From: Citrobacter sp. JGM124 | Lineage (GTDB): Bacteria > Pseudomonadota > Gammaproteobacteria > Enterobacterales > Enterobacteriaceae | Assembly (NCBI RefSeq): GCF_018257795.1 | Contig: NZ_JAERJD010000003.1 | Coordinates: 62,001 to 126,000, forward strand | Length of the DNA stretch: 64,000 nucleotides | Direction of reading: 5' to 3' | Shown here: positions 49,357 to 60,136 of the stretch, piece by piece | How the letters are laid out: each line of letters begins with the position of its first letter | How positions within the stretch are numbered: the first letter of the stretch is position 1 | The notes under the pieces: generated by a model | What the model saw: the letters and a program-made list of their open reading frames with translations, nothing else | What the model was told of the DNA's origin: nothing | Databases searched by the model: none | Position numbers and translations under genes: made by a program

Positions 49357-50859
49357 ATGACGGTGGATAAGCATGGCGAGATTCTGCGCACTGAGGGGCT
49401 CAGTAAACTATTTCCCGGTGTCAATGCGCTGAGTAATGTCAATTTCAGCCTGCGAAAGGGCGAAATTATGGCCTTGCTCGGGGAAAATGGTGCTGGAAAA
49501 TCAACACTGATTAAAACGCTGACGGGTGTGTACCATGCCAGTCACGGGACAATCTGGCTTGACGGGCACACCATTGCGCCACGTGACACGGCCCATGCCC
49601 AAAAACTCGGCATCGGAACGGTTTATCAGGAAGTGAATCTGTTGCCGAATATGTCCATTGCGGACAACCTTTTTATTGGGCGTGAACCTCGACGTTTTGG
49701 TTTCATTTGTCGAAAACAGATGGAAGCACAGGCAACGAAATTAATGGAGGATTACGGTTTTTCACTGGATGTTCGTGAGCCCCTGAACCGTTTTTCGGTT
49801 GCGATGCAACAGATTGTTGCTATCTGCCGTGCGATTGATCTTTCTGCTAAAGTCCTCATTCTTGACGAACCTACCGCCAGCCTGGACAGCAAAGAAGTGG
49901 AGATGTTATTCACTCTGATGCGTCAACTGAGGGATCAGGGCGTGAGCCTGATTTTTGTGACGCACTTTCTGGATCAAGTTTATGAAGTCAGTGACCGTAT
50001 AACGGTACTGCGTAACGGGATGTTTGTCGGATGCCATGAAACGGCACATTTACCTCAGATAGAACTGGTCAAAATGATGCTTGGACGTGAGCTTGATACA
50101 AAAGCATTACAGCGGGCAGGGCGAACCTTATTGAGCGATAAACCTGTCGCGGAATTTAAAGATTTTGGCAAGAGGGGCACTGTTTATCCATTTGATCTGC
50201 AAGTTAAACCCGGGGAAATAGTTGGGCTGGCGGGGCTATTAGGCTCAGGGCGCACAGAAACTGCAGAGGTGATTTTTGGTATTAAGCCTGCTGACAGTGG
50301 TAGCGCCAGGATAAAGGGTAAACTCGTTAGTATAGGGTCCCCTGCCAGTGCATCCCACGTGGGTATTGGTTTTTGCCCTGAAGACCGTAAAACCGATGGT
50401 ATTATCGGGGCCGCATCTGTCAGAGAAAATATTATCCTGGCATTGCAGGCACAACGAGGCTGGTTAAAACCTATTGCGCGCAAAGAACAACAGGCCATTG
50501 CGGAGCGCTTTATTCGACAGCTAGGTATCCGGACGCCCACCCCAGAACAACCCATAGAACTTTTATCCGGGGGAAACCAGCAAAAGGTTCTGCTCTCTCG
50601 ATGGCTACTGACCAAGCCACAGTTTTTGATCCTTGATGAACCCACCAGAGGTATTGATGTGGGTGCCCATGCTGAAATTATTCGTTTGATCGAGTCACTC
50701 TGTGCTGACGGGCTGGCCTTGTTGGTTATTTCATCCGAGCTTGAAGAGCTCGTCGGATATGCGGATCGGGTTATCGTCATGCGTGATCTTAAACAGATTG
50801 CCGAGATCCCCTTAGCATCGCTTTCTGTTACCGCCATTATGAATGCCATAGCCGCATGA
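49357..50859 (+). CDS. ytfR: YtfR, sugar ABC transporter ATPase
   Basis: This 500-residue double ABC ATPase equals E. coli YtfR in length. Half 1 has [27 protein letters not shown] and VLILDEPTASLD; half 2 has LLGSGRTETAEV (degenerate Walker A), [16 protein letters not shown] and [24 protein letters not shown] precedes the ATG. It drives import together with YtfT and YjfF. It resembles AraG in organisation but is a separate family member. Confidence 0.94.
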   Translation: MTVDKHGEILRTEGLSKLFPGVNALSNVNFSLRKGEIMALLGENGAGKSTLIKTLTGVYHASHGTIWLDGHTIAPRDTAHAQKLGIGTVYQEVNLLPNMSIADNLFIGREPRRFGFICRKQMEAQATKLMEDYGFSLDVREPLNRFSVAMQQIVAICRAIDLSAKVLILDEPTASLDSKEVEMLFTLMRQLRDQGVSLIFVTHFLDQVYEVSDRITVLRNGMFVGCHETAHLPQIELVKMMLGRELDTKALQRAGRTLLSDKPVAEFKDFGKRGTVYPFDLQVKPGEIVGLAGLLGSGRTETAEVIFGIKPADSGSARIKGKLVSIGSPASASHVGIGFCPEDRKTDGIIGAASVRENIILALQAQRGWLKPIARKEQQAIAERFIRQLGIRTPTPEQPIELLSGGNQQKVLLSRWLLTKPQFLILDEPTRGIDVGAHAEIIRLIESLCADGLALLVISSELEELVGYADRVIVMRDLKQIAEIPLASLSVTAIMNAIAA

Positions 50860-50869
50860 GGAGAATAAT

Positions 50870-51889
50870 GTGAAGACTTTCTTCCACTCTGCGTTGCATA
50901 ACCGGATATTCACTTTACCCAAGGGAACACCGCAGATCATTGCATTGTTGCTGGTACTCATCGCTGACAGTCTGGTTTCAACCCATTTTTTTCATATTAC
51001 TTTACAAGATGGTCGGCTCTTCGGCAGCCCGATTGATATTCTGAACCGCGCCGCCCCGGTTGCGCTACTGGCGATAGGCATGACGCTCGTTATTGCCACC
51101 GGGGGGATCGATCTTTCCGTGGGGGCCATTATGGCCATTTCGGGTGCGACAGCGGCATCAATGACGGTAGCGGGATACAGCTTGCCCGTGGTTTTATTGG
51201 CGGCTTTAGGGGTCGGTGCCCTGGCCGGGTTATGGAACGGCATACTGGTTTCTGTGCTTAAAATTCAGCCCTTTGTCGCCACCTTGATTCTTATGGTGGC
51301 GGGGCGCGGTATTGCACAGTTGATCACCTCCGGGCAAATTGTCACTTTTACCTCTCCCTCCCTGGCCTGGATAGGCAGTGGACAATTTTTATTTTTTCCT
51401 ACACCGATAATTATCACACTGGTTACCCTGATTATATTCTGGCTGTTCATTCGTAAAACCGCATTAGGCATGTTCATTGAGGCGACCGGCATTAATATTC
51501 GGGCGGCAAAGAATGCCGGGGTAAGTACACAATCAGTGGTGTGCCTTACTTACGTATTGAGTGGAGTCTGTGCAGGGATTGCCGGGGTTATTGTGATGGC
51601 TGATATTCGTGGGGCAGATGCAAACAATGCGGGGCTGTGGCTAGAACTGGATGCCATCCTGGCTGTCGTTATTGGCGGGGCATCATTAATGGGCGGGCGG
51701 TTTAACTTAGCACTTTCAGTGGTGGGGGCGCTTATTATTCAGGGGATGAACACGGGGATCCTGCTGTCAGGGTTTCAGCCAGAATTGAATCAGGTTGTTA
51801 AGGCTGTCGTCGTGCTGTGTGTGCTTATCGCTCAGTCTCCACGATTTATCTCCTTCATTAAAAGGATGTGCAGTCATGATAAAACGTAA
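50870..51889 (+). CDS. ytfT: YtfT, sugar ABC transporter permease
   Basis: This 339-residue BPD_transp_2 permease contains ALLAIGMTLVIATGGIDLSVGAIMAISG, IQPFVATLILMVAGRGIAQL and GGASLMGGRFNLALSVVGALIIQGMNTGILLSG. The start is a GTG at 50870 preceded by GAGGAGA at the right spacing; no upstream ATG in frame is available. E. coli YtfT has 341 residues. It pairs with YjfF, and the 3' end overlaps yjfF by 14 bases. Confidence 0.93.
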   Translation: MKTFFHSALHNRIFTLPKGTPQIIALLLVLIADSLVSTHFFHITLQDGRLFGSPIDILNRAAPVALLAIGMTLVIATGGIDLSVGAIMAISGATAASMTVAGYSLPVVLLAALGVGALAGLWNGILVSVLKIQPFVATLILMVAGRGIAQLITSGQIVTFTSPSLAWIGSGQFLFFPTPIIITLVTLIIFWLFIRKTALGMFIEATGINIRAAKNAGVSTQSVVCLTYVLSGVCAGIAGVIVMADIRGADANNAGLWLELDAILAVVIGGASLMGGRFNLALSVVGALIIQGMNTGILLSGFQPELNQVVKAVVVLCVLIAQSPRFISFIKRMCSHDKT

Positions 51890-52892
51890 TCTACCGCTGA
51901 TTATTACCATTAGCGTTTTTATTCTGGGCTACATCTATTGCTTGATACAGTTTCCTGCTTTTGCATCGACACGCGTTATTTGCAACATTCTTACAGATAA
52001 TGCCTTTCTGGGCATTATTGCTGTTGGCATGACCTTTGTGATTATTTCAGGGGGTATTGACCTGTCTGTCGGGTCAGTGATTGCATTTACTGGCGTATTT
52101 CTGGCAAAAGCCATTGTCTTATGGGGCATGTCTCCATTAATTGCTTTCCCGGTTGTTTTGGTTATGGGCTGTATGTTTGGCGCATTTATGGGGTTATTGA
52201 TCGATGCGCTTAAAATTCCGGCATTTATTGTGACTCTGGCAGGCATGTTTTTCCTCCGGGGGATCAGCTACTTAATGTCTGAAGAGTCGATACCTATTGA
52301 TAACCCGATCTATGACACACTTTCGACACTGGCATGGAAAATTCCAGGTGGTGGTCGTTTGAGTATTCTGGGGTTATTGATGCTGGGGATCGTTGTTATA
52401 GGTATCTTCCTGGCCCATCGTACCCGTTTTGGCAATCAGGTTTATGCCCTGGGCGGCAGTGCGACGTCGGCTAATTTGATGGGGATATCAACACGCAGTG
52501 TAACGATTCGGATATATATGCTGTCAACGGGGTTGGCAACACTGGCCGGAATTGTGTTCTCTATTTATACCCAGGCGGGTTACGCCTTATCGGGCATTGG
52601 TGTTGAGCTGGATGCCATAGCTTCTGTTGTTATTGGTGGCACGTTGCTGAGTGGGGGTGTCGGCACGGTACTGGGAACGTTATTTGGTGTGGCAATTCAA
52701 GGGCTGATTCAGACCTACATTAATTTTGACGGGACACTCAGTTCCTGGTGGACCAAAATCGCAATTGGTATTTTATTATTTATTTTTATCGCATTACAAA
52801 GAGGGTTAACTCTGCTTTGGGAAAACAGGCAGAATGCGGTAGTCACTCGCGTCACTCCGATGCCTGTTCCGGCAGGTAAAAACAGTAAATAG
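51876..52892 (+). CDS. yjfF: YjfF, sugar ABC transporter permease
   Basis: This 338-residue partner permease of YtfT has a sequence very close to E. coli YjfF: MIKRNLPLIITISVFILGY, CNILTDNAFLGIIAVGMTF, SGGIDLSVGSVIAFTGVF, GGRLSILGLLML and SWWTKIAIGILLFIFIALQRG. The ATG at 51876 follows AAAAGGATGT and lies inside the ytfT end, so the two are translationally coupled. It is the last recognised gene of the operon. A short frame begins on its last base. Confidence 0.94.
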   Translation: MIKRNLPLIITISVFILGYIYCLIQFPAFASTRVICNILTDNAFLGIIAVGMTFVIISGGIDLSVGSVIAFTGVFLAKAIVLWGMSPLIAFPVVLVMGCMFGAFMGLLIDALKIPAFIVTLAGMFFLRGISYLMSEESIPIDNPIYDTLSTLAWKIPGGGRLSILGLLMLGIVVIGIFLAHRTRFGNQVYALGGSATSANLMGISTRSVTIRIYMLSTGLATLAGIVFSIYTQAGYALSGIGVELDAIASVVIGGTLLSGGVGTVLGTLFGVAIQGLIQTYINFDGTLSSWWTKIAIGILLFIFIALQRGLTLLWENRQNAVVTRVTPMPVPAGKNSK

Positions 52893-53050
52893 TGCGTACT
52901 AAAAAAAGTGCCGCAATATTATCTATTGCGGCACTCCTGGGAGCCTCACTGGCAGTATTAATATACCCGCCATACTCTGACTACTTGAGTGATATTCGCC
53001 AGGCCATATCATCTGTCTATACCCTTATGCTTGAACCGCAGGTTGACTGA
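52892..53050 (+). CDS. Possible 52-residue membrane or secreted peptide after yjfF
   Basis: A GTG sharing the last base of the yjfF stop opens 52 codons. The product begins MRTKKSAAILSIAALLGASL, a basic stretch followed by a hydrophobic helix that looks like a signal anchor, then a polar part ending LMLEPQVD. The ribosome binding site is weak. A perfect 12-bp inverted repeat lies within its first codons, so the frame may be a by-product of a terminator. I do not recognise it. Confidence 0.3.
   Translation: MRTKKSAAILSIAALLGASLAVLIYPPYSDYLSDIRQAISSVYTLMLEPQVD
52900..52935 (-). terminator. Intrinsic terminator, strong on the minus strand
   Basis: AGTGCCGCAATA (52907-52918) pairs perfectly with TATTGCGGCACT (52924-52935). 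On the minus strand the stem is followed by a T-run (complement of 52901-52906). It would end transcripts coming from infA, leaving a 3' region of about 270 bases; on the plus strand it may slow transcription leaving yjfF. Confidence 0.7.
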
Positions 53051-53062
53051 TTGCTCTGGTAG

Positions 53063-53095
53063 TCCCTGGCCACTTACGCAAGTAAGCTCCAGGGA
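53063..53095. repeat. Long imperfect stem-loop with a GCAA loop downstream of infA
   Basis: TCCCTGG/CCAGGGA (53063-53069, 53089-53095) and CTTAC/GTAAG (53073-53077, 53082-53086) stack around a small internal loop with a GCAA tetraloop on the plus strand. There is no T-tract. E. coli has serW near here; no tRNA is visible in this window. Confidence 0.6.
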
Positions 53096-53210
53096 TACAC
53101 TCCATTGCCGTCTTCCCTTAACTCAAATTACTCTGGGCATATACGCAATCGAATTATTTCGAATCTGGGCTCTTATCGCAGCACGTTAAGCGTAGCGACA
53201 GGAAATACGA

Positions 53211-53429
<219 letters not shown>

Positions 53430-53711
53430 CTAATCCTCTGAGGTATCGCTACCATAGTTTGAACCGGCAAGATAATGCCGAAGTTCTCTTATCATGTAAA
53501 GAATTGTTGGTGAATTCACCAGCAAAGTATATTTTGCCTGCCACCCGCAAACCAATGAGTGCCACATCAAGTGGCTTATCAGAATGTTGAGGTAATAAAT
53601 ATCGAGGGTATTCCCTTTAATTACTCATCCTAAAGGCAGCGGGGACACCAGGCAAAATTCACTTGGCGTCGCTGATTATAACACCCTCAAATAAAATGTG
53701 CCGAAACATTA

Positions 53712-54404
53712 TCACGTCAGATTTTGTTTATGCCAGCATTGGGAATTAATGGGCTCTGACCGCAATAAATCCAGCTGGCTCAGGTAGTGGCGACGTGAAA
53801 TTTCTCTGGCACCTAATGACGCGGTATGAGGGTTTAACACCTGGCAGTCAATTAACTTGCCGCCATAATGAATAAAGTGCTCACAAAAAACAAGTAAAGC
53901 CGTTTTTGATGCGTTTGTCTGGCGGCTAAACATGGACTCAGCACAAAACAGAGCCCCTTGTGCGACACCATACAATCCCCCCACTAATTCACTGTCTTGC
54001 CAGACTTCAATGGAATGAGCATGCCCCAGATGGTGCAAACGGACATAAGCGGCAATGATATCCGCGGTTATCCAGGTGCCATCATCACGGTCATGGCTAC
54101 AACCAGCAATCACCTGTTCAAATGCGTGATTCATCGTCACATGGTAGGGCGTATTTTTATGAAAACGCTTCATGCTTCTGCTCAGGTGGAACTGTTGTGG
54201 GTCCAGTATCGCTCTGGGGTCGGGTGACCACCATAAAATGGGGTCACCCGGGGAATACCAGGGAAAAATACCACGCTGATATGCCATTACTAAACGTGCC
54301 GGGCTGAGATCGCCCCCAAGAGCCAATAGCCCGTTGGGGTCGCGCAAGGCTTTTTCTGGAGAAGGGAAGGCAGTTGAATCAGGATAAAGCTGCGTCAGCT
54401 GCAT
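53712..54404 (-). CDS. aat: Leucyl/phenylalanyl-tRNA-protein transferase
   Basis: This 230-residue enzyme (E. coli 234) transfers Leu or Phe from tRNA to proteins with N-terminal Lys or Arg, creating N-degrons read by ClpS. Family marks are [73 protein letters not shown] and [11 protein letters not shown]. It thus works in the same pathway as clpS-clpA at 35741-38361. It follows cydC by about 50 bases. Confidence 0.96.
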   Translation of the reverse strand: MQLTQLYPDSTAFPSPEKALRDPNGLLALGGDLSPARLVMAYQRGIFPWYSPGDPILWWSPDPRAILDPQQFHLSRSMKRFHKNTPYHVTMNHAFEQVIAGCSHDRDDGTWITADIIAAYVRLHHLGHAHSIEVWQDSELVGGLYGVAQGALFCAESMFSRQTNASKTALLVFCEHFIHYGGKLIDCQVLNPHTASLGAREISRRHYLSQLDLLRSEPINSQCWHKQNLT

Positions 54405-54455
54405 AACGTTATAACTCCGTGAACTGGAATGAGATTAAGCCACTACCCAAGGGTG

Positions 54456-56174
54456 TCAGACACGCTGATGAAACTGATAATAACGGCCACCCAGGGCCAT
54501 TAATTCATCATGATGTCCCTGCTCAACAATACGGCCATTGTCCATCACCACTATGCTGTCAAAACGTTGTAACCCGCGTAAACGGTGAGTAACCATCAGA
54601 ACCGTTTTATCTTTAGTCACCTCAGCAAGTAATTCCAGCATATGATGCTCGGTTTCCGCATCCAGGCCTTCTGTCGGCTCGTCAAGCAGCATCAGGGGAG
54701 CATGATGCAAAAGTGCCCGGGCAATCGCCAGTCGGCGTAGTTCGCCCCCGGATAATTGACGTCCTCCTTCACCCAGCCATCCATCCAGGCCTTCGCCCAG
54801 CAGGAGCTTCTCCAGACCAACACGTTCCAGGATCGCCCTGAGGGTGTCATCGTGAGCGTCCGGTGCTGCCAGTATCAAGTTGTCACGCAAGGTGGCACTG
54901 AACAGATGAACTCGCTGAGGAACCATGCTGGTGGCAGCACGCAAAGTACTCTCATCAAAGGTACTGATGGGCAGGGTATTGAGATCAATTTCACCTTGCT
55001 GCATATCCCATGCGCGAGTGAGTAACTGCAACAGTGTGGATTTCCCACAACCTGTACTGCCCAGGATGGCAACATGCTGCCCTGGGGAAATAGACAAATT
55101 AATATCGTGCAGGACCGCCTGGGACTGGCCTGGATAAGTAAAAGTAAGCTGGCGGATCTCCAGCCCGGCTTGAGGCTGTTCAATGATGTCCCCATCCGGG
55201 AATACCACCTCAGGCTTCTGGCCGGTAATTTGGCTAACACGCAGGGCTGATGCAATCACCTGGCCAAGGTGCTGAAAGGCTCCGGTGACTGGGGCAAGGG
55301 CTTCAAAAGCGGCCAGTGAACAGAAGACAAACAGCGCAATCAGTGCGCCTGGTGTCGTATTAGCACCGACGCCTGCTGATGCCATCCAGAGCACGGTGGT
55401 CACCGTTAGTCCACTAATAAACAACATTAAGGCCTGAGAGAGTGCGCTGAGAGAAGCCTGATGATATTGGGCTTCTTGCCAGCGCTGTTCCGCGACTTCC
55501 AGTTCAGCTCGTGCTCTGCCAGTCGCACCGAAAATAGTCAGTTCCGCATGTCCCTGAAGCCAGGCGGTGAGCAACTGGCGATACTGTCCACGTTCGGAGG
55601 AAAGTCGTTCACCACTGGGCCGACCTGCCCGGTAAAATAAGGGAGGAAGTAAAATCAGGGTGGCCAATAAAATCCCGCCTAATGTTAGCGCAAGATGGAG
55701 ATCCAGAAGGCTCAGACCCAGGGTAACAACCACTATCACGACAAAAGCACCCACGACGGGTGAGATCACACGTAGATAGAGATGATCAAGAGTATCAACA
55801 TCCGCCACCATGCGGTTGAGCAGTTCTCCCTGACGAAAACGCGCCAGTCCAGCAGGGGAAAGGGGGATCAACTTACTGAAGGTGGTGACACGTAAGTGTT
55901 CCAGCACCCTGAAGGTGGCATCATGGCTAACCAGACGTTCACAGTAACGCCCCAAAGTGCGAATAATAGCCCCAGCCCGAACACCGGCAGCCGGGAGCAT
56001 ATAGTTAAAATAGATGCCGGAAACTCCAATGACGGCAGAAGCGGATAAAAACCAGCCTGACAGCGTTAATAAACCAATACTGGCCAGCAGTGTGACGATG
56101 GCTAAGAACACCCCCATTGACAGTAGCCATTTATGGCGGCGATACAAAGCAAGGTAAGGCAACAGGGCGCGCAT
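54456..56174 (-). CDS. cydC: CydC, heterodimeric ABC transporter subunit
   Basis: This 572-residue protein has six membrane helices from MRALLPYLALYRRHKWLLS and a C-terminal ATPase with GSTGCGKSTLLQLL, LSGGELRRLAIARAL and LMLLDEPTEGLDAETE. With CydD it is needed for cytochrome bd assembly and is reported to export cysteine and glutathione and to interact with haem. The ATG at 56174 overlaps the cydD stop by one base (TGATG); the frame extends to 56282, but that part lies inside cydD. Confidence 0.95.
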   Translation of the reverse strand: MRALLPYLALYRRHKWLLSMGVFLAIVTLLASIGLLTLSGWFLSASAVIGVSGIYFNYMLPAAGVRAGAIIRTLGRYCERLVSHDATFRVLEHLRVTTFSKLIPLSPAGLARFRQGELLNRMVADVDTLDHLYLRVISPVVGAFVVIVVVTLGLSLLDLHLALTLGGILLATLILLPPLFYRAGRPSGERLSSERGQYRQLLTAWLQGHAELTIFGATGRARAELEVAEQRWQEAQYHQASLSALSQALMLFISGLTVTTVLWMASAGVGANTTPGALIALFVFCSLAAFEALAPVTGAFQHLGQVIASALRVSQITGQKPEVVFPDGDIIEQPQAGLEIRQLTFTYPGQSQAVLHDINLSISPGQHVAILGSTGCGKSTLLQLLTRAWDMQQGEIDLNTLPISTFDESTLRAATSMVPQRVHLFSATLRDNLILAAPDAHDDTLRAILERVGLEKLLLGEGLDGWLGEGGRQLSGGELRRLAIARALLHHAPLMLLDEPTEGLDAETEHHMLELLAEVTKDKTVLMVTHRLRGLQRFDSIVVMDNGRIVEQGHHDELMALGGRYYQFHQRV

Positions 56175-57940
56175 CAGATCTCCTCCAAGCGATGTGCCAG
56201 TAGGGCGGAAAAGGGACCATCTTCGGCGGCTAACTGCCGATAATTCCCTTGCTGAATAAGTTGCCCGTCGCGCATCAGCCAAATTTCATCCCAGTCACTG
56301 ATATAATCTAACTGATGCGTCACCATGATTGTGGTTTGCTGATATGACGCATCGCTCAGGGCGGCCATTACCCGCTGTTCACTGTGGGCATCAAGGCTGG
56401 CTGCTGGTTCATCAAGCAGCAGCAGACCACAAGAATTAATTAATGCCCTGGCGACGGCGACGCGTTGTGCCTGACCGACGGACAAACGGGCGGCATCATC
56501 GCCAAGAACCGTATCAATGCCATTGGGCAGTAGGGGTAAAAATTCCGTGACGGAGGCGCGTTCAAGGGCCACTTGTAGTCTGTCATTGTCCGCGTCTGGA
56601 TCACCCAGTAATACGTTTTCACGCAGTGTTGCTGCCGGGAGTTGTGGGTTTTGACCTACCCAACTCAGCTGTTTGCGCCAGCTGTCCGGGGCGATCTGTG
56701 CCAGCTCAATACCGTTAATCAGTAATTTTCCCCGATAAGGTAAAAACCCTGACAGCAGATTAAGCAGAGAGCTTTTTCCTGCCCCGCTTTGTCCAACCAG
56801 TACCACACGTTTTCCTGCTGCCACGGAGAAGGTCAGTGGTCCGGCGAGCAGGTGTCCCTCTGGTGAGAGAATTTCAAGATCTTCCGCTTCAATACTGATA
56901 GCGGTAGTCTGGGATAAGTTTTGCTGACCCTGTTCAGGGTGCTGAAGAGGTGCATCCATAAACGTCATCAGTGAGTCTGCTGCACCCACGGCCTGGGCTT
57001 TAGCATGATAGAACGTGCCCATATCCCGAAGTGGCTGGAAAAACTCCGGTGCCAGTATCAATGCCAGAAAACCAGCAAATAGCGTCACCCCTGTGCCATA
57101 GTGGCCAAAGTTCAGCTCACCCAGGTAAGAAAAACCAAAGTACACCGCCACCAGGGCGATAGAGAGCGATGCAAAAAATTCCAGTACTGCCGAGGAAAGA
57201 AAAGCCATACGCAGCACTTCCATTGTCCGCAGGCGAAAATCACGGCTGGCTTCACGAATGCTGTCGGTTTCTGCTACGCCCCGGTCAAACAAACGCAACG
57301 TTTCCATGCCACGTAAACGATCGAGGAAGTGGCCACTCAGACGCGCGAGAGCCTGGAAGTTTCGGCGGTTTGCATCAGCAGCCCCCATACCGACCATCGC
57401 CATGAAGAGTGGAATCAACGGCGCAGTGCCTAATAAGATTAAGGCAGCAACCCAGTTAATAGGGAAGATAGTGATAACCACTAATAACGGGATCATGGTG
57501 GCTAATGCCATCTGAGGCAAGTAGCGGGCATAGTAATCATGCATATCCTCAATCTGCTCAAGGATCAGTGTTGCCCAGCTGCCAACTGGCTTACCTTTTA
57601 TCCATGCAGGACCCGCCTGATGAAGGCGATCGAGGACTTTTTTACGAATCGTGCGGCGGATAGATAACCCCGCGTAGTACCCGACTTTTTCACGGATAAA
57701 CACCACCCAGGCGCGCAGCACAAAGATGCTAACAAGCAAAACAAAAGGCAGCAGCAATGCTTCACGGGGAATGTTTTCCATAATCATATATTGCAACAGG
57801 TGGGCGATGACCCATGCCTGAGCAATAATCAGCAGGCCACTTATCAAGCCAAGCAGACGTGACAGAGCGAGCCAACGGCGGGAGATAATACTTTGTTGTT
57901 TTAGCCAGCGGCTAATTTCTTGTTGACGGGTTTTATTCAT
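56174..57940 (-). CDS. cydD: CydD, heterodimeric ABC transporter subunit
   Basis: This 588-residue protein is identical in length to E. coli CydD. An N-terminal basic cytoplasmic segment (MNKTRQQEISRWLKQQ) precedes the six-helix domain. The ATPase has [29 protein letters not shown] (degenerate signature, as usual for CydD) and LLLLDEPAASLD. It forms the CydDC heterodimer with the next gene and is translationally coupled to it. It follows trxB as in E. coli. Confidence 0.95.
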   Translation of the reverse strand: MNKTRQQEISRWLKQQSIISRRWLALSRLLGLISGLLIIAQAWVIAHLLQYMIMENIPREALLLPFVLLVSIFVLRAWVVFIREKVGYYAGLSIRRTIRKKVLDRLHQAGPAWIKGKPVGSWATLILEQIEDMHDYYARYLPQMALATMIPLLVVITIFPINWVAALILLGTAPLIPLFMAMVGMGAADANRRNFQALARLSGHFLDRLRGMETLRLFDRGVAETDSIREASRDFRLRTMEVLRMAFLSSAVLEFFASLSIALVAVYFGFSYLGELNFGHYGTGVTLFAGFLALILAPEFFQPLRDMGTFYHAKAQAVGAADSLMTFMDAPLQHPEQGQQNLSQTTAISIEAEDLEILSPEGHLLAGPLTFSVAAGKRVVLVGQSGAGKSSLLNLLSGFLPYRGKLLINGIELAQIAPDSWRKQLSWVGQNPQLPAATLRENVLLGDPDADNDRLQVALERASVTEFLPLLPNGIDTVLGDDAARLSVGQAQRVAVARALINSCGLLLLDEPAASLDAHSEQRVMAALSDASYQQTTIMVTHQLDYISDWDEIWLMRDGQLIQQGNYRQLAAEDGPFSALLAHRLEEI

Positions 57941-58011
57941 CGCGTGCCAGATTGCAGTTAAAAGGAGGAATTCCCGGACAATTTTAGCGCATAATCTTAC
58001 ATGGCAGGATG

Positions 58012-58042
58012 AATAAAGGCGACCCAGAAGGCCGCCTTTATT
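58012..58042 (-). terminator. Hairpin after trxB
   Basis: AATAAAGGCG (58012-58021) pairs perfectly with CGCCTTTATT (58033-58042), and on the minus strand the stem itself ends in TTTATT. It separates trxB from cydD. Termination may be partial because the T-tract is short. Confidence 0.6.
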
Positions 58043-58056
58043 GTAAATTATTAAAA

Positions 58057-59519
<1,463 letters not shown>

Positions 59520-60014
59520 ATGGTAGACAGCAAAAAGCGCCCTGGCAAAGATCTCGACCGTATTGATCGCAATATTCTTAATGAATTGCAAAAAGACGGA
59601 CGTATTTCTAACGTTGAACTTTCAAAACGAGTGGGTCTTTCACCTACGCCGTGCCTTGAGCGCGTGCGTCGTCTTGAGCGTCAGGGTTTTATTCAGGGCT
59701 ATACAGCGTTGCTGAACCCTCACTATCTGGACGCATCACTTCTGGTATTCGTTGAAATTACACTGAACCGTGGCGCACCAGATGTGTTTGAACAATTCAA
59801 TGCGGCAGTACAGAAACTTGAAGAGATTCAAGAATGTCATTTAGTTTCCGGGGATTTCGACTATCTTCTGAAAACCCGAGTGCCTGATATGTCTGCGTAC
59901 CGTAAGCTGTTGGGTGAAACCCTGCTACGTTTACCGGGGGTCAATGACACCCGTACTTACGTGGTTATGGAAGAAGTCAAACAGAGTAACCGCCTGGTCA
60001 TTAAAACCCGGTAA
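59520..60014 (+). CDS. lrp: Leucine-responsive regulatory protein
   Basis: This 164-residue global regulator of amino-acid metabolism has the same length as E. coli Lrp. The N-terminal winged HTH reads LDRIDRNILNELQKDGRISNVELSKRVGLSPTPCLERVRRLE; the C-terminal RAM domain (VFVEITLNRGAP; ECHLVSGDFDYLLKTRVPD) binds leucine and forms octamers. It stands between trxB and ftsK as in other Enterobacterales. Confidence 0.97.
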   Translation: MVDSKKRPGKDLDRIDRNILNELQKDGRISNVELSKRVGLSPTPCLERVRRLERQGFIQGYTALLNPHYLDASLLVFVEITLNRGAPDVFEQFNAAVQKLEEIQECHLVSGDFDYLLKTRVPDMSAYRKLLGETLLRLPGVNDTRTYVVMEEVKQSNRLVIKTR

Positions 60015-60136
60015 CACACGGGCCAGGTGCAAAGTTAGCATATTTTGGTTACACTCCTGGGAATACATACAGCAACAGTTCCGGTAACGCCCGGTTCTGT
60101 TGTTCCCATTGAGTTTTAGACCCTGGAGAGCCTTTC

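Noticed and set aside
52892-53210. serW tRNA gene expected between clpA and infA
   Set aside because: No tRNA-Ser arms or CCA end are visible here or after clpA; the stem-loop at 53063-53095 does not fit a tRNA.
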